46,175 nucleotides of DNA from Fidelibacterota bacterium (GCA_012964665.1 DTTO01000011.1:1-46175); one strand, 5' to 3'; counted from the stretch's first letter, positions 17,792-26,858 are shown. Program-made: numbers and translations. The notes: generated by a model not told the origin, from the sequence alone.

Positions 17792-19097
17792 TAATTAAGA
17801 CAGTTTTATTTCGTGTCACAATTTGTGCATCTATATCATAAATATAATCACAATGATCTGATACAAAAACTTTATCATGAGAAATAAGTATCAGATATTT
17901 ATTGATTAAAATTTCTTGAAAAAAACGGCTTAAATTCATTTTTTGCTTCCACCCCAGTCCAAAGGTAGGTTCATCCAATATAAGTACATCATATTCACAG
18001 TGAGCCAGAATGATAATTAATGCCAAACGTAGGCTTGACCATGGAATATCTAATGCGGATTGATCTTTAATTATTTCCCAATTGATTTGATATTTGTAAA
18101 GTCTATTGATGCATTTATTGACCAAATGTGAATTCATTTTTTGGTTCACCACTAAATTTGATACAAGTGATTCTAATGTATTGGCGCCTAACATCCGTTC
18201 CGGGAATTGATCTAGCACGGCGATTCGAGGAACTTTCTTTTTTAGGTGTATTTGAATTTCTCCTTTTTCTGGTAAAATCAATCCAGTAATCAATTTTGAT
18301 AAGGTTGTTTTTCCTTTTCCGTTTTTACCAATTAATCCGATCGACCTTGCCTGACTAATATTACAATTCCAATTATCGATAACAGGATAATCACTTTTGC
18401 TATAACTGAATAAAAGATTGTTAAACTTTATGGCCAGATCTCCTTTTGGATGTTGGTAACTATATCGGTTTAAATCAGGTATCATATCTAATGATTGGAA
18501 GCTGGATAAACTTAACTCCCATTTGGTATCGCCAAATGCCAAATCCGTGGGATCAGAAGTAAACCATAAAACTATTTTTCCTCTGGAAATTTTGTTTCTG
18601 ATCCAGTCTACCCAATTCTCTTTAGAATCATCATTTAAAAATGAAAGTCCATCATCAATAAATACCAACCGAGGATTTGTACTAAATGCCGTCACCAGGT
18701 TCAGCATTTCCATTTGACCGCCACTTAGTGTTTCAGGATGCCGATTCCAATTATTAACAAAGGGTAAATCGGACTTCAATAGCGCAAGTTTTTCTTGAAG
18801 TTCCTGAGGATGAATCGATTGACATTCGGAGGCAAAGGCTAATTCTGACTCGAGGGTATTAGATAAAATTTGATTTTCAGGATTTTGAAAAACAATCTGG
18901 CAAGATTCTGGGATAACGATATTTGTAAATGTGAAATTGGATTCTTGCTCATCTTTTAAACCCGAAAGTGAATAAATAAATTGCGATTTTCCACTTCCAC
19001 TTTCGCCATAAATAACATGGAGACCAGGAGGGAATGAAATATGCATTGAATTTTCGAATTTCTGAAAATTCAAATTAAAGGAAATATGATCAGTCAT
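17781..19097 (-). CDS. Double-NBD ABC ATPase, ECF/CbiO-like, one degenerate site
   Basis: A 438-residue protein made of two fused ABC ATPase domains and no membrane segment. The N-terminal half has Walker A GESGSGKS (31-38), Q-loop VFQNPENQ as in EcfA/CbiO proteins, signature LSGGQ (124-128), but a Walker B ending D148-D149 instead of D-E and Ser181 in the switch-His position. The C-terminal half has Walker A GKNGKGKT (257-264), Walker B LDEP (D375, E376) and switch H407, but a lost signature (SSLRLAL, 354-360). It would therefore form one canonical and one degenerate site. No EcfT, S component or other permease lies nearby. It overlaps waaA by 8 and pgsA by 11 bases. Substrate unknown; vitamin or metal uptake is typical for the ECF type. 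Confidence 0.85.
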   Translation of the reverse strand: MTDHISFNLNFQKFENSMHISFPPGLHVIYGESGSGKSQFIYSLSGLKDEQESNFTFTNIVIPESCQIVFQNPENQILSNTLESELAFASECQSIHPQELQEKLALLKSDLPFVNNWNRHPETLSGGQMEMLNLVTAFSTNPRLVFIDDGLSFLNDDSKENWVDWIRNKISRGKIVLWFTSDPTDLAFGDTKWELSLSSFQSLDMIPDLNRYSYQHPKGDLAIKFNNLLFSYSKSDYPVIDNWNCNISQARSIGLIGKNGKGKTTLSKLITGLILPEKGEIQIHLKKKVPRIAVLDQFPERMLGANTLESLVSNLVVNQKMNSHLVNKCINRLYKYQINWEIIKDQSALDIPWSSLRLALIIILAHCEYDVLILDEPTFGLGWKQKMNLSRFFQEILINKYLILISHDKVFVSDHCDYIYDIDAQIVTRNKTVLINEK

Positions 19098-20367
19098 GAA
19101 TTAGGTTACGAACAACCCGCGTAGCAGAACCAAGATTACGATGGATCACTTCAGTTGCTGCATAGCTTGCTTTGATAAATGCAACTCTGTTTTCAAATAA
19201 ATTTTTGATACCTTCATAGAGAGCCGTCCCATTTTCAATAGAGAATCCACCGCCATCGGCAATCAGTTCTTTCGCTTCATTAAAATTTTTGTGATAGGGA
19301 CCAAAAAATACAGGTAGACGTGCAATCGCCGGTTCCATCACATTGTGTACGCCACTTGAAAATCCGCCCCCAATGTATGCAACTTGACCATCCCAATAAA
19401 GCTGAGATAACTTTCCAATGGAATCAACAATGATTACCCTTGTTTCAATTTGATCGGGATTGTTTAAACCTAATCTAGCTGTCGTAAAATGCTTTAATTG
19501 AAAAAAGGATTCGGCTTCAGATACAATCCTATCGCTAGGTTCGTGTGGCACCCAAACCAGAGTTAAATCCTTAATATCCCGCATTAAATTTACAATTGAA
19601 TCCAAAATAACATGTTCATCTTCTGTGTGGATACTGCCGGCAATCAATCGTTTTGGTCTTAAAAGCACAGATTCTGTCCGTTCTGTGGTGAAATTATCGG
19701 ATTTCTGTTTGACTTGATCATAACGAGGATTCCCTAAGACGCGAACAATCGGACGTTTCATCGGATGCAAGATGCGCTGAAGTCTTTTATTATCCTGTTC
19801 AGAAATCGTATAAATTGCCGATAGAGATCCATAAACATTTCGGTAAAAATTTCGTATTACTGGGGAAAGTTTTGAAGTGCCTTCTGAAAATTGAGCGGCA
19901 AACAAAGCGGAATGTATACCCATAGACCTTGATACCCAAATCAGGTTTGGCCAGACATCGTAAGCTGCCAGAATTATTTTTTTGGGTTGGACAAGATTTA
20001 AGCATTTTCGTATTAACCAGGGAAAATCGAATGGTAAATAGATTTTGCAATCAATATGCTCATCATTTACATGGTTATAGCCCGATGGTGAAAAAAAACT
20101 CACCACAGAAAATGACAAAGGCTCTACTTCCTTTAAGCCTGCAAGGACTGGTTTTACTTGCTCAAATTCCCCATGGGAAGACGCGTGGAACCAATAGATA
20201 GTTTTTCCTGTACCAGTACGCTCCATAAAGGATTTTAAATCCTGATAAGATCTGAAGCGCCCAATCATTCCTAATCGTATTTTTTCTAGGAATAAACTGC
20301 CAGTGCAAAACATAGCAAACAATAGCGGAAGAAGAATAAGATTATATATTATTTTCCAAAAAATCAT
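19090..20367 (-). CDS. waaA: 3-deoxy-D-manno-octulosonic acid (Kdo) transferase
   Basis: Transfers Kdo from CMP-Kdo to lipid A precursors at the inner face of the cytoplasmic membrane. The 425-residue protein starts with a hydrophobic anchor (about 5-22) and has the catalytic-base region HASSHGEFEQ with Glu67, followed by the CMP-binding C-terminal domain containing GGGFSSGVHNVMEPA at about 345-359. This is the GT30 layout. One to three Kdo additions are possible and cannot be told from sequence. It overlaps waaF-like by one base and the ABC gene by 8. With the heptosyltransferase-like gene it is direct evidence for LPS in this organism. Confidence 0.95.
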   Translation of the reverse strand: MIFWKIIYNLILLPLLFAMFCTGSLFLEKIRLGMIGRFRSYQDLKSFMERTGTGKTIYWFHASSHGEFEQVKPVLAGLKEVEPLSFSVVSFFSPSGYNHVNDEHIDCKIYLPFDFPWLIRKCLNLVQPKKIILAAYDVWPNLIWVSRSMGIHSALFAAQFSEGTSKLSPVIRNFYRNVYGSLSAIYTISEQDNKRLQRILHPMKRPIVRVLGNPRYDQVKQKSDNFTTERTESVLLRPKRLIAGSIHTEDEHVILDSIVNLMRDIKDLTLVWVPHEPSDRIVSEAESFFQLKHFTTARLGLNNPDQIETRVIIVDSIGKLSQLYWDGQVAYIGGGFSSGVHNVMEPAIARLPVFFGPYHKNFNEAKELIADGGGFSIENGTALYEGIKNLFENRVAFIKASYAATEVIHRNLGSATRVVRNLIHD

Positions 20368-21392
20368 CAGCCCAATACTTTCGAAACTGCTGATATAACT
20401 TGATCAGGCTGAATTCTAGTCATACAATATTGTTCTTTGCGATAACAGGGAATGCTACCATTTTGGGAACAAGGCCGACACCATAAACTTTTTTCTTCTA
20501 CAACTTGAGAATTTTTTAAGAACACGCCAGCACCAGTTTCCCGTGATGTTGGTCCCAATAAGGTAATCGCAGGAATACCCAAGGCCTCCCCTGCGTGGAG
20601 AAATCCGGTGTCACTTCCAAGGACAAATTCAGCTTGACTAACTATAGCTAAAGATTCTCTTAAATTTGTTTTCCCATGGAAATCGACTACAGGCGAATCT
20701 GCAATATTTTTTATCCAATTACAAATGTCATCACCTAACCCACCAATCAATACAGGATACATCTGAAATTGATGAACGCAATCATCAATCACTTTTGCAT
20801 AACGGTCCGCTTTCCATCGCTTTTGTGACCAAGCCGCTCCTGGAGTGACAACAAAATATTTTCCCTTTAAGTCATACTTATATAAAAATTCACGGACATC
20901 ACTTTTTTCAGCCTCCGAAACAAATAAATGGGTGCCCTTAACGGAAAAATTTTCCGGTAGAAAATCTTGAATTGGTTCATGGAGCCAAGATCGGATTGAA
21001 AAATTTTCCTGAAAATCATTTTTATGAAATGCAAATAATTTGAAACGTTTCCAACGTGGTTTTTTTATATGAACATTTTTTGTATTGATAAACCCTCTTC
21101 GAATCACCTGGGAACGAGTTGTATTATGAAGATCAATCGCGAGATCATAACCCATCATTTCCATTTCATAACCAATTTGCCTTAGTCTTTTATAACCAGC
21201 ATTTATGTCCACTGCATGGACTTTATTAATATGTGGATGCCCTTCTAACAAAGGTGCAAATTTAGAGAGTGTCATGAAATCAATCTTCGATTCAGGGAAA
21301 TATTGCATTATTGTGTTGACTAATGAGGTAGTCTGCACAATATCTCCAATCGAACTGAAACGCAGGACCAGAATGGTCCGAGGGAGGTTCAT
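20367..21392 (-). CDS. waaF: Family 9 glycosyltransferase (heptosyltransferase-like)
   Basis: A 341-residue GT-B enzyme of family GT9, which adds ADP-heptose to the LPS core. Visible markers are the N-terminal RTILVLRFSSIGDIVQTTSL, the central VTPGAAWSQKRWK acceptor-side motif, and the donor-site stretch VLGSDTGFLHAGEALGIP with GPTSRE following it. GT9 covers heptosyltransferases I, II and III and some other sugars, so the symbol is a best guess from context beside waaA. Four cysteines near the C-terminus (WCRPCSQNGSIPC, QYC) are also seen in other GT9 proteins. It overlaps waaA by one base and is 6 bases from the polyprenyl synthase gene. Confidence 0.88.
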   Translation of the reverse strand: MNLPRTILVLRFSSIGDIVQTTSLVNTIMQYFPESKIDFMTLSKFAPLLEGHPHINKVHAVDINAGYKRLRQIGYEMEMMGYDLAIDLHNTTRSQVIRRGFINTKNVHIKKPRWKRFKLFAFHKNDFQENFSIRSWLHEPIQDFLPENFSVKGTHLFVSEAEKSDVREFLYKYDLKGKYFVVTPGAAWSQKRWKADRYAKVIDDCVHQFQMYPVLIGGLGDDICNWIKNIADSPVVDFHGKTNLRESLAIVSQAEFVLGSDTGFLHAGEALGIPAITLLGPTSRETGAGVFLKNSQVVEEKSLWCRPCSQNGSIPCYRKEQYCMTRIQPDQVISAVSKVLG

Positions 21393-21398
21393 AATGAA

Positions 21399-22391
21399 TC
21401 AGCCTGTACGCTGAACGTTGAAACTAATCAGGTCCACCATAGATTGCTTATATGGAGAATCTGGATAAGGCGAGATGGCATCCAATGCCTGGTGATTAAA
21501 TTCTTCTATTTTTTGTTTAGCATAATTAAACCCACCAGCAGAATGAACCATCTCTTTTAAATCATTTAAATCGCTGATGGATTTTCTTTTTTGGGATAAT
21601 ATTTTTTTAACGTGACGTGTTTCTGATTTTGAAAGCGTCTCATAACAGTGAATAAGTGGCAGAGTTAGCATATTTCGCTTTACATCCGCACCCATATCTT
21701 TTCCTGTTTGTTTTTCGTTTCCTAATAAGTCAAATAAATCGTCTTTCACTTGGAAAGCCATTCCCAATTTAGTACCGTAGATCATCATCGCTTTTCGGTC
21801 TTTTGCCTTTCCAGTGGATGTAATGGCACCCAATTCACAACTTGTTGAAACCAGTGAAGCCGTTTTCTGGTAGATCATTTCATAATACACTTTTTTTGTC
21901 ATAGATTTTGTTAATGATTTTTCAATTTGAAGAATTTCACCTGCACTAAGTTTTTCGGCGGTGTCTGCAATCAACTGTAAGGCAGAAAAATCTCTTAGAC
22001 CCACCATATTGATTAGCGCCTTACTTAACATAAAATCACCCATAAGTACTGCAATTTTATTTTTCCAAAGACGGTTAATAGATGGGAATCCACGACGTTT
22101 TTCCGCTTCATCAACTACATCATCATGAATTAATGTGGCAATATGAAGTATTTCAATCAATGCTGCCGCGCGATAACTATTTAGGGTAGGCTGGCCACAA
22201 ATACGCGAAGCTAAAATCGTTAACACAGGGCGAATATGCTTTCCTTTGTGGCGAAGAATATATTTACCAATAATATTAATCAACCGTACCTCAGAGCGAA
22301 GTGCATTGCGGAATTCTTCTTCGAATAGCTTGATATCATCGAATATTGGCTCGGTAATATGTTGTAAAGATTTGAGTTCTTTTTTCATCAA
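21399..22391 (-). CDS. Long-chain polyprenyl diphosphate synthase
   Basis: A trans-prenyltransferase that extends farnesyl or geranyl diphosphate with isopentenyl diphosphate; the product may serve as the quinone tail. The 330-residue protein shows both Asp-rich motifs: first DDVVD at 90-94 with RRG at 99-101, second DDLFD at 217-221 in the VKDDLFD context. The fifth residue before the first motif is Ala85, a small side chain that usually allows long products (C30 or more) rather than GPP/FPP. Octaprenyl/heptaprenyl type (IspB/HepT-like) is the best reading, exact length unknown. It lies between tatC (6 bases) and the LPS transferases. Confidence 0.92.
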   Translation of the reverse strand: MMKKELKSLQHITEPIFDDIKLFEEEFRNALRSEVRLINIIGKYILRHKGKHIRPVLTILASRICGQPTLNSYRAAALIEILHIATLIHDDVVDEAEKRRGFPSINRLWKNKIAVLMGDFMLSKALINMVGLRDFSALQLIADTAEKLSAGEILQIEKSLTKSMTKKVYYEMIYQKTASLVSTSCELGAITSTGKAKDRKAMMIYGTKLGMAFQVKDDLFDLLGNEKQTGKDMGADVKRNMLTLPLIHCYETLSKSETRHVKKILSQKRKSISDLNDLKEMVHSAGGFNYAKQKIEEFNHQALDAISPYPDSPYKQSMVDLISFNVQRTG

Positions 22392-22397
22392 GATAAA

Positions 22398-23132
22398 TTA
22401 CTCTTTTTTCTTTCGATTAACCAACCAACTCACAACAATACTGATTTCATATAAGGCCATTAGAGGAATTGACATCAGGAGCAAGCTTATCGGATCCGGC
22501 GGTGTGATAAATGCGCTCAATATTAAAATAACGATAGCAGCATGGCGACGATAATGCCTCATAAATGTTGGTGTTAATAAACCAATTATGGATAGAATAA
22601 AAACCAAGACAGGTAATTCAAAAATGAGCCCGCTTCCTATCATTAGCCAAGTAATAAAATTGAAATAATAATTAATTGAAAAATTATTTTGTATTCCGGG
22701 CATGCCAACAGATGTAAAGAAATCCAATGAGAAAGGGATAGTAATAGTGTAAGCGAAAACCAGTCCAGTCAAAAATGAGAGATAGGTAAAAATAATCAGC
22801 GGCGTTACGTATTTCTTTTCATTCATATATAAACCAGGAACAATGAATTTCCACAATTGATATGTTAAAACAGGAATAGCTAAAACAAAACCACCAATCA
22901 GGGCGATCCCCCACTTGATCATAAACATTCCTTGAACTTTCAACACTTGCAAATCCATCGGTGTTGTTAAGTCTCTGGTGGGTCTTATTAAAAAATCTAT
23001 GAGTGGATCAATATAGAAAAATGTTATCAGTGCCCCCACTAACACCGTTCCCAGCGATTTAATAAGTCGCCAACGTAATTCCTCCAAATGGTCTAGGAAA
23101 GGCATGGACTTTGAAAGCTTATTCATTGGCAC
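22398..23132 (-). CDS. tatC: Sec-independent protein translocase TatC
   Basis: TatC is the signal-peptide receptor of the twin-arginine export system for folded proteins. The 244-residue protein has the conserved cytosolic N-terminal motif FLDHLEELRWRL at 12-23, six hydrophobic helices, and the typical FVLAIPVLTYQLWKFIVPGL segment. No tatA or tatB gene is in the window, so they must lie elsewhere. The start overlaps meaB by 14 bases; the in-frame Met3 (MNKLSKSMPF) or Met10 could also be used. Location beside ftsY and envelope genes makes an export/envelope operon. Confidence 0.97.
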   Translation of the reverse strand: MPMNKLSKSMPFLDHLEELRWRLIKSLGTVLVGALITFFYIDPLIDFLIRPTRDLTTPMDLQVLKVQGMFMIKWGIALIGGFVLAIPVLTYQLWKFIVPGLYMNEKKYVTPLIIFTYLSFLTGLVFAYTITIPFSLDFFTSVGMPGIQNNFSINYYFNFITWLMIGSGLIFELPVLVFILSIIGLLTPTFMRHYRRHAAIVILILSAFITPPDPISLLLMSIPLMALYEISIVVSWLVNRKKKE

Positions 23133-24060
23133 TGTCTAGAAGTCTTTTGACCACTTTGTACGGCGATTCATTGGTCATACTTAAATTATGAACAGAGGCC
23201 TCCAATTGATCCAATCGTTCTTGCGACCAGAATTTACCAAGAAGTCGATCTTGAATTAAATTCAATACTCTATTACGGTGGCGATCCGAATATTTCTGAC
23301 TCATCAACCCTTTTTCTATCATTACTTCGGTTAAATTGGTTAATCCTTTGTAGAGTTCCGAAATTCCTTCATTTCGATCTGCAGATGTATTATAAATCGG
23401 TGGTTCCAAATGGTCTTTCTTGGTAGTCGAATGTAGAATACTTTTTAAAGATTGAGCCAATCGATCAGCTCCTTGACGGTCAGATTTATTTACTACGAAA
23501 ATATCAGCAATTTCAATCAGGCCCGCTTTCATCAGTTGAACCTCATCTCCCGATTCGGGCACCAGGACAACTATCGTTAAATCAACAGCTTTGGCTACAT
23601 CGAGTTCTCCTTGGCCCACACCAACTGTTTCAAAGATTACCACATCTTTACCGCTAGTGGCAAGAATATCACCCACATCCTGGGCTTTGCGGGCCAACCC
23701 ACCTAAATCGCCATGGGATGCCATACTTCTGATAAATACATTATCATCCCATATATAATGATTCATCCTCACACGATCTCCTAGAAGCGAACCCCCGGTA
23801 AAAGGACTGGTGGGATCTACAGCCACAACTCCAACACTTTTACCATCTGATATAATCTGCTGGATTAACTGATCAGTAAGTGTACTCTTTCCTGCGCCGG
23901 GAGGGCCGGTAACACCAAGCCTTAATGCTTGGTTAGCATGGTCATGTAACTGCTGGAAAAATGTATCCGGTATTTCAGCGTTATTTTCTATCTGGCTGAT
24001 GACCCTTGAGAGGTAACGGTGATCGTTCGATCGAATTCGATCCAGCGTATCAAAATCCAT
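23119..24060 (-). CDS. meaB: MeaB/ArgK-type G3E P-loop GTPase
   Basis: A chaperone GTPase that protects and loads adenosylcobalamin into methylmalonyl-CoA mutase. The 313-residue protein has P-loop GPPGAGKST at 52-60, VVAVDPTSPFTGGSLLGDRVRM just after it, and a FETVGVGQGE switch segment, all diagnostic for the MeaB family. The C-terminal dimerisation helix segment is present. The mutase genes are not in the window; the family is most likely tied to propionate or methylmalonyl-CoA metabolism elsewhere on the genome. It follows the crp-like gene by 16 bases and overlaps tatC by 14. Confidence 0.95.
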   Translation of the reverse strand: MDFDTLDRIRSNDHRYLSRVISQIENNAEIPDTFFQQLHDHANQALRLGVTGPPGAGKSTLTDQLIQQIISDGKSVGVVAVDPTSPFTGGSLLGDRVRMNHYIWDDNVFIRSMASHGDLGGLARKAQDVGDILATSGKDVVIFETVGVGQGELDVAKAVDLTIVVLVPESGDEVQLMKAGLIEIADIFVVNKSDRQGADRLAQSLKSILHSTTKKDHLEPPIYNTSADRNEGISELYKGLTNLTEVMIEKGLMSQKYSDRHRNRVLNLIQDRLLGKFWSQERLDQLEASVHNLSMTNESPYKVVKRLLDSANE

Positions 24061-24076
24061 TATAATGCAGTATTAT

Positions 24077-24763
24077 TTAGGAAAATACTCGACGGAAAGC
24101 ATCAAAATTATAAATCGTAAGATTCTTATTTTTCCGTCTAACCAATTTTTTATCTTCTAGCAGTTTTAAGGTGCGCGATACTGTTTCTCTGGATGTGCCT
24201 GCCATGTTGGCAATATCTTGCTGATAAGGTAGGTTTTTTACAGTAACATGACCTTGTTTTATTGTACCTAATTCTCCTGCCAGTCGAATCAGAGTAATTC
24301 CAATACGATGTTCGGAATCACTGAGTGAAAGGCTTTCAATCTGCTGGTCACTTTTCCGTAAACGAATTGCCAATTCTTCTAATAATGCAATGGCTATTTT
24401 TGGATACGATTCTAAACAATCCAGGAAATCACTGCGAGAAAGGGTTAGTACTTTTGCGTATTCATTGGCAACAATATTGGCTGAACGTCCCTCGCCATCC
24501 AAAAGAGACATTTCACCAAAAAAATCACTTTCTCCTAACATAGCCAGAATAACTTCCCTGCCATCAGCACTAAGGCGAGTAACTTTGACGGCACCTTGAG
24601 TAATAATAAAAAATGTTTCACCCATACTTTCTTCTAAAAGGATCATCTGTCCTTTTTCATAAACCCGGGGCACCATATTTGATGCAATCTTTGTTAAATC
24701 TGAATCTGTTAAGTCAGTAAAGATAGGAACATTGCGAAGATGGTCGGTTTTACTCATATCCAA
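24077..24763 (-). CDS. Crp/Fnr family transcriptional regulator (CRP-like)
   Basis: A 228-residue regulator with an N-terminal cyclic-nucleotide-binding beta-roll (about 12-120), a dimer helix and a C-terminal winged helix. The phosphate cassette keeps GEMSL at 83-87 and RSA at 93-95, as in cAMP-binding CRP; there is no N-terminal Cys cluster, so it is not an FNR-type iron-sulfur sensor. The recognition helix reads SRETVSRTLKLLED (191-204), keeping Arg192, Glu193 and Arg197, equivalent to the base-contacting R180, E181 and R185 of E. coli CRP. The frame opens with TTG at 24763; ATG at 24757 (MSKTDHLR) is a likely alternative. It heads the ten-gene envelope run; a matching operator lies about 65 bases upstream. 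Confidence 0.93.
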   Translation of the reverse strand: MDMSKTDHLRNVPIFTDLTDSDLTKIASNMVPRVYEKGQMILLEESMGETFFIITQGAVKVTRLSADGREVILAMLGESDFFGEMSLLDGEGRSANIVANEYAKVLTLSRSDFLDCLESYPKIAIALLEELAIRLRKSDQQIESLSLSDSEHRIGITLIRLAGELGTIKQGHVTVKNLPYQQDIANMAGTSRETVSRTLKLLEDKKLVRRKNKNLTIYNFDAFRRVFS

Positions 24764-24793
24764 AAATACACTTTAAAAGACAATAGATGAAAA

Positions 24794-24889
24794 AGGTAAA
24801 ATTAAGACAATTCCAATTAACCAGCTGTGATCAATGTCACAGAATTAGTGTTTATTTTCCTTCTGAAAACTGATTGGTTAATTTTACCT
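24794..24889. repeat. Perfect 12-bp inverted repeat flanking the CRP-type site
   Basis: AGGTAAAATTAA at 24794-24805 is the exact inverse of TTAATTTTACCT at 24878-24889, with 72 bases between that contain the TGTGA-N6-TCACA operator. A second copy of part of the arm (AATTAACC at 24815-24822) also pairs with GGTTAATT at 24876-24883. This nested symmetry could place two further protein-binding sites around the operator, or reflect AT-rich chance. Confidence 0.55.
24826..24841. promoter_or_regulatory. CRP-type operator TGTGA-N6-TCACA
   Basis: TGTGATCAATGTCACA at 24826-24841 is a perfect match to the CRP half-sites TGTGA and TCACA with a 6-base spacer. It lies in the 220-base divergent region between a CRP-like gene (start 24763 or 24757) and rpsT (start 24984). 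The regulator's recognition helix keeps the residues that read TGTGA in E. coli CRP, so autoregulation is the simplest reading; control of rpsT is also possible. Confidence 0.75.
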
Positions 24890-24983
24890 CATTCCTCCAA
24901 ATCTACCAATAATTTTACTAGTAGAGTAGCATCATTTTCAATAATTTTGCCACCGAATTTTTAATAAATACTTAAGGATTAAA

Positions 24984-25241
24984 ATGGACAGACATCCGCA
25001 ACAGATCAAACGAGAACGCCAGGATAAAAAACGTCATGAATTTAATGTGGCCAAAATATCACATATGAAGACAGCAATCAAACGTGTATTAGAGTCCAAT
25101 AATGCAAGTGAAGCGGAAGGTCTTTACAAAAATGCCGTCAAAACTATCGATAAGATGGTAAGCAAAGGTCATTTAAAGAAAAATACCGCTGCCCGCAGAA
25201 AATCTCAGATTACCCGGCATTTTAATTCTTTATCTAATTGA
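24984..25241 (+). CDS. rpsT: 30S ribosomal protein S20
   Basis: S20 binds 16S rRNA early in 30S assembly. The 85-residue, strongly basic helical protein matches S20 throughout: opening HPQQIKRERQDKKRHEFN, the central MKTAIKRVLESNNASEAE segment and the closing KGHLKKNTAARRKSQITR. Length is normal. An AAGGA ribosome-binding site lies at 24974-24978, 5 bases before the ATG. It is a single-gene unit with a strong terminator 27 bases after the stop and a CRP-type operator about 145 bases upstream. Confidence 0.97.
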   Translation: MDRHPQQIKRERQDKKRHEFNVAKISHMKTAIKRVLESNNASEAEGLYKNAVKTIDKMVSKGHLKKNTAARRKSQITRHFNSLSN

Positions 25242-25268
25242 ATAATTATTAGAATATAATCTATATAT

Positions 25269-25300
25269 AAAAACCCCCTGCATTTGCAGGGGGTTTTTTA
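25269..25300. terminator. Strong rho-independent terminator after rpsT, probably two-way
   Basis: AAAAACCCCCTGC at 25269-25281 pairs perfectly with GCAGGGGGTTTTT at 25286-25298 around an ATTT loop, giving a 13-bp stem with a U-run. The A-run on the left side makes a U-run for transcripts coming the other way, so it can also end the hutH-guaB message, whose last stop is at 25386. Confidence 0.93.
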
Positions 25301-25385
25301 TTTTTTCTTATCGTGTTATGGTAAGCCTGAAAATCCAAGACAGATTATAATATTTTCTGCCTCAGACTCAAAACGACAAAATTAT

Positions 25386-26858
25386 TTAGCTATCCGAAAC
25401 CTGATAATTGGGTGCTTCTTTCATGATTTTCACTTCATGAGGATGGCTTTCCTTCACTCCGGCTGAAGTGGTTTGTATAAATTCAGCCTTACGGTGGAAA
25501 TCCCTAATATTCTTAGCACCACAATAACCCATGGATGACCTTAGCCCTCCCATAAGCTGGTGTATTGTATTGCGAACAGATCCACGATAGGGCACCATCC
25601 CTTCGATCCCTTCTGGCACTAGTTTGGTCGCCTCAGCTCCTTCCTGAAAATAACGGTCACCACTTCCCTGCTGCATTGCTCCTAGTGAGCCCATACCACG
25701 GTAAGATTTATATTGACGACCTTCAAAAAGGATAAATTCGCCGGGGCTTTCATCCATTCCTGCTAAAACACTACCCATCATTACAACTTCAGCACCAGCA
25801 GCGATGGCTTTGGCTAAATCACCACTGTATCGAATTCCTCCATCGGCAATCACGGGTATATTATGGTTATTTGCTTCATCAACACAATCCATTACACTTG
25901 AAAGCTGGGGCACACCCACTCCGGCAACAACGCGAGTAGTGCAGCTAGCACCTGCACCAATGCCCACTTTTACACAATCCACACCAGCGTCAATAAGCGC
26001 TTTTGTTCCGCTGGCAGTGGCCACGTTTCCAGCTATGATTTGTGTATTTCCCACGGACTTCTTTATATTTTTCACAAATTTTAATACGCTTGCCGAATGA
26101 CCATGGGCAGTGTCAATCACAATTATATCTACTTCTGCATCAGCTAAAGCCTTGGCCCGTTCCTTGGCATTTTCATTCACGCCAATTGCAGCACCAACCC
26201 TTAGGCGACCATTTTCATCTTTACAAGCATTTGGAAAATCTTCTTTTTTCTGGATATCTTTTACAGTAATTAATCCGGCCAAACTGCCTTTTTTATCCAC
26301 CACTAATAGTTTTTCGATTCTATGTTTCTGCAATACTTCTTTGGCTTCATCCAGGGTAGTCCCTTGAGGTACAGTTACCAATTTTTCTACTGTCATGCGG
26401 TCCCGTATTGACAGACTATCATCTGTCTCAAAACGAATGTCTCGGTTGGTGATAATTCCAATCAGTTTTCCCTTCTCTACTACAGGTAATCCGCTGATGT
26501 GATAATTTGCCATGATATCCTTTGCATCCCGAATGGTCTTATCAGCAGAAAGAGTTACTGGATTCACAATCATACCGCTTTCGGAACGCTTCACTCGGTC
26601 TACCATTACAATTTGCTTTTCGATCGATAAATTTTTATGAATAATCCCGATACCACCTTCTCGGGCCAAAGCAACAGCCATATCGCTCTCTGTTACTGTA
26701 TCCATCGCGGCGGATAGTAAGGGTATATTCATAGTAATATGATTTGTCAATCGGGTCTGTAATTCAACATCCCTAGGTAGAACGTGGGATTCCTGAGGGA
26801 CCAGCAAGACATCGTCAAAAGTTAATGCTTGTATAAATGGAGGTCTGTTCTTCATCAT
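25386..26858 (-). CDS. guaB: Inosine-5'-monophosphate dehydrogenase
   Basis: Oxidises IMP to XMP with NAD+, the committed step of GMP synthesis. The 490-residue protein has the TIM-barrel core with a pair of CBS domains inserted at about 96-210. The catalytic loop is [13 protein letters not shown] with Cys306; the usual family text is GIGPGSICTTR, so the residues just before the Cys are slightly changed but CTTR is intact. The flap (GMGSLGAM) and the Arg-rich RYFQEG region are present. Its ATG lies only one base after the hutH stop, so translation is probably coupled. Length is normal. Confidence 0.97.
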   Translation of the reverse strand: MMKNRPPFIQALTFDDVLLVPQESHVLPRDVELQTRLTNHITMNIPLLSAAMDTVTESDMAVALAREGGIGIIHKNLSIEKQIVMVDRVKRSESGMIVNPVTLSADKTIRDAKDIMANYHISGLPVVEKGKLIGIITNRDIRFETDDSLSIRDRMTVEKLVTVPQGTTLDEAKEVLQKHRIEKLLVVDKKGSLAGLITVKDIQKKEDFPNACKDENGRLRVGAAIGVNENAKERAKALADAEVDIIVIDTAHGHSASVLKFVKNIKKSVGNTQIIAGNVATASGTKALIDAGVDCVKVGIGAGASCTTRVVAGVGVPQLSSVMDCVDEANNHNIPVIADGGIRYSGDLAKAIAAGAEVVMMGSVLAGMDESPGEFILFEGRQYKSYRGMGSLGAMQQGSGDRYFQEGAEATKLVPEGIEGMVPYRGSVRNTIHQLMGGLRSSMGYCGAKNIRDFHRKAEFIQTTSAGVKESHPHEVKIMKEAPNYQVSDS

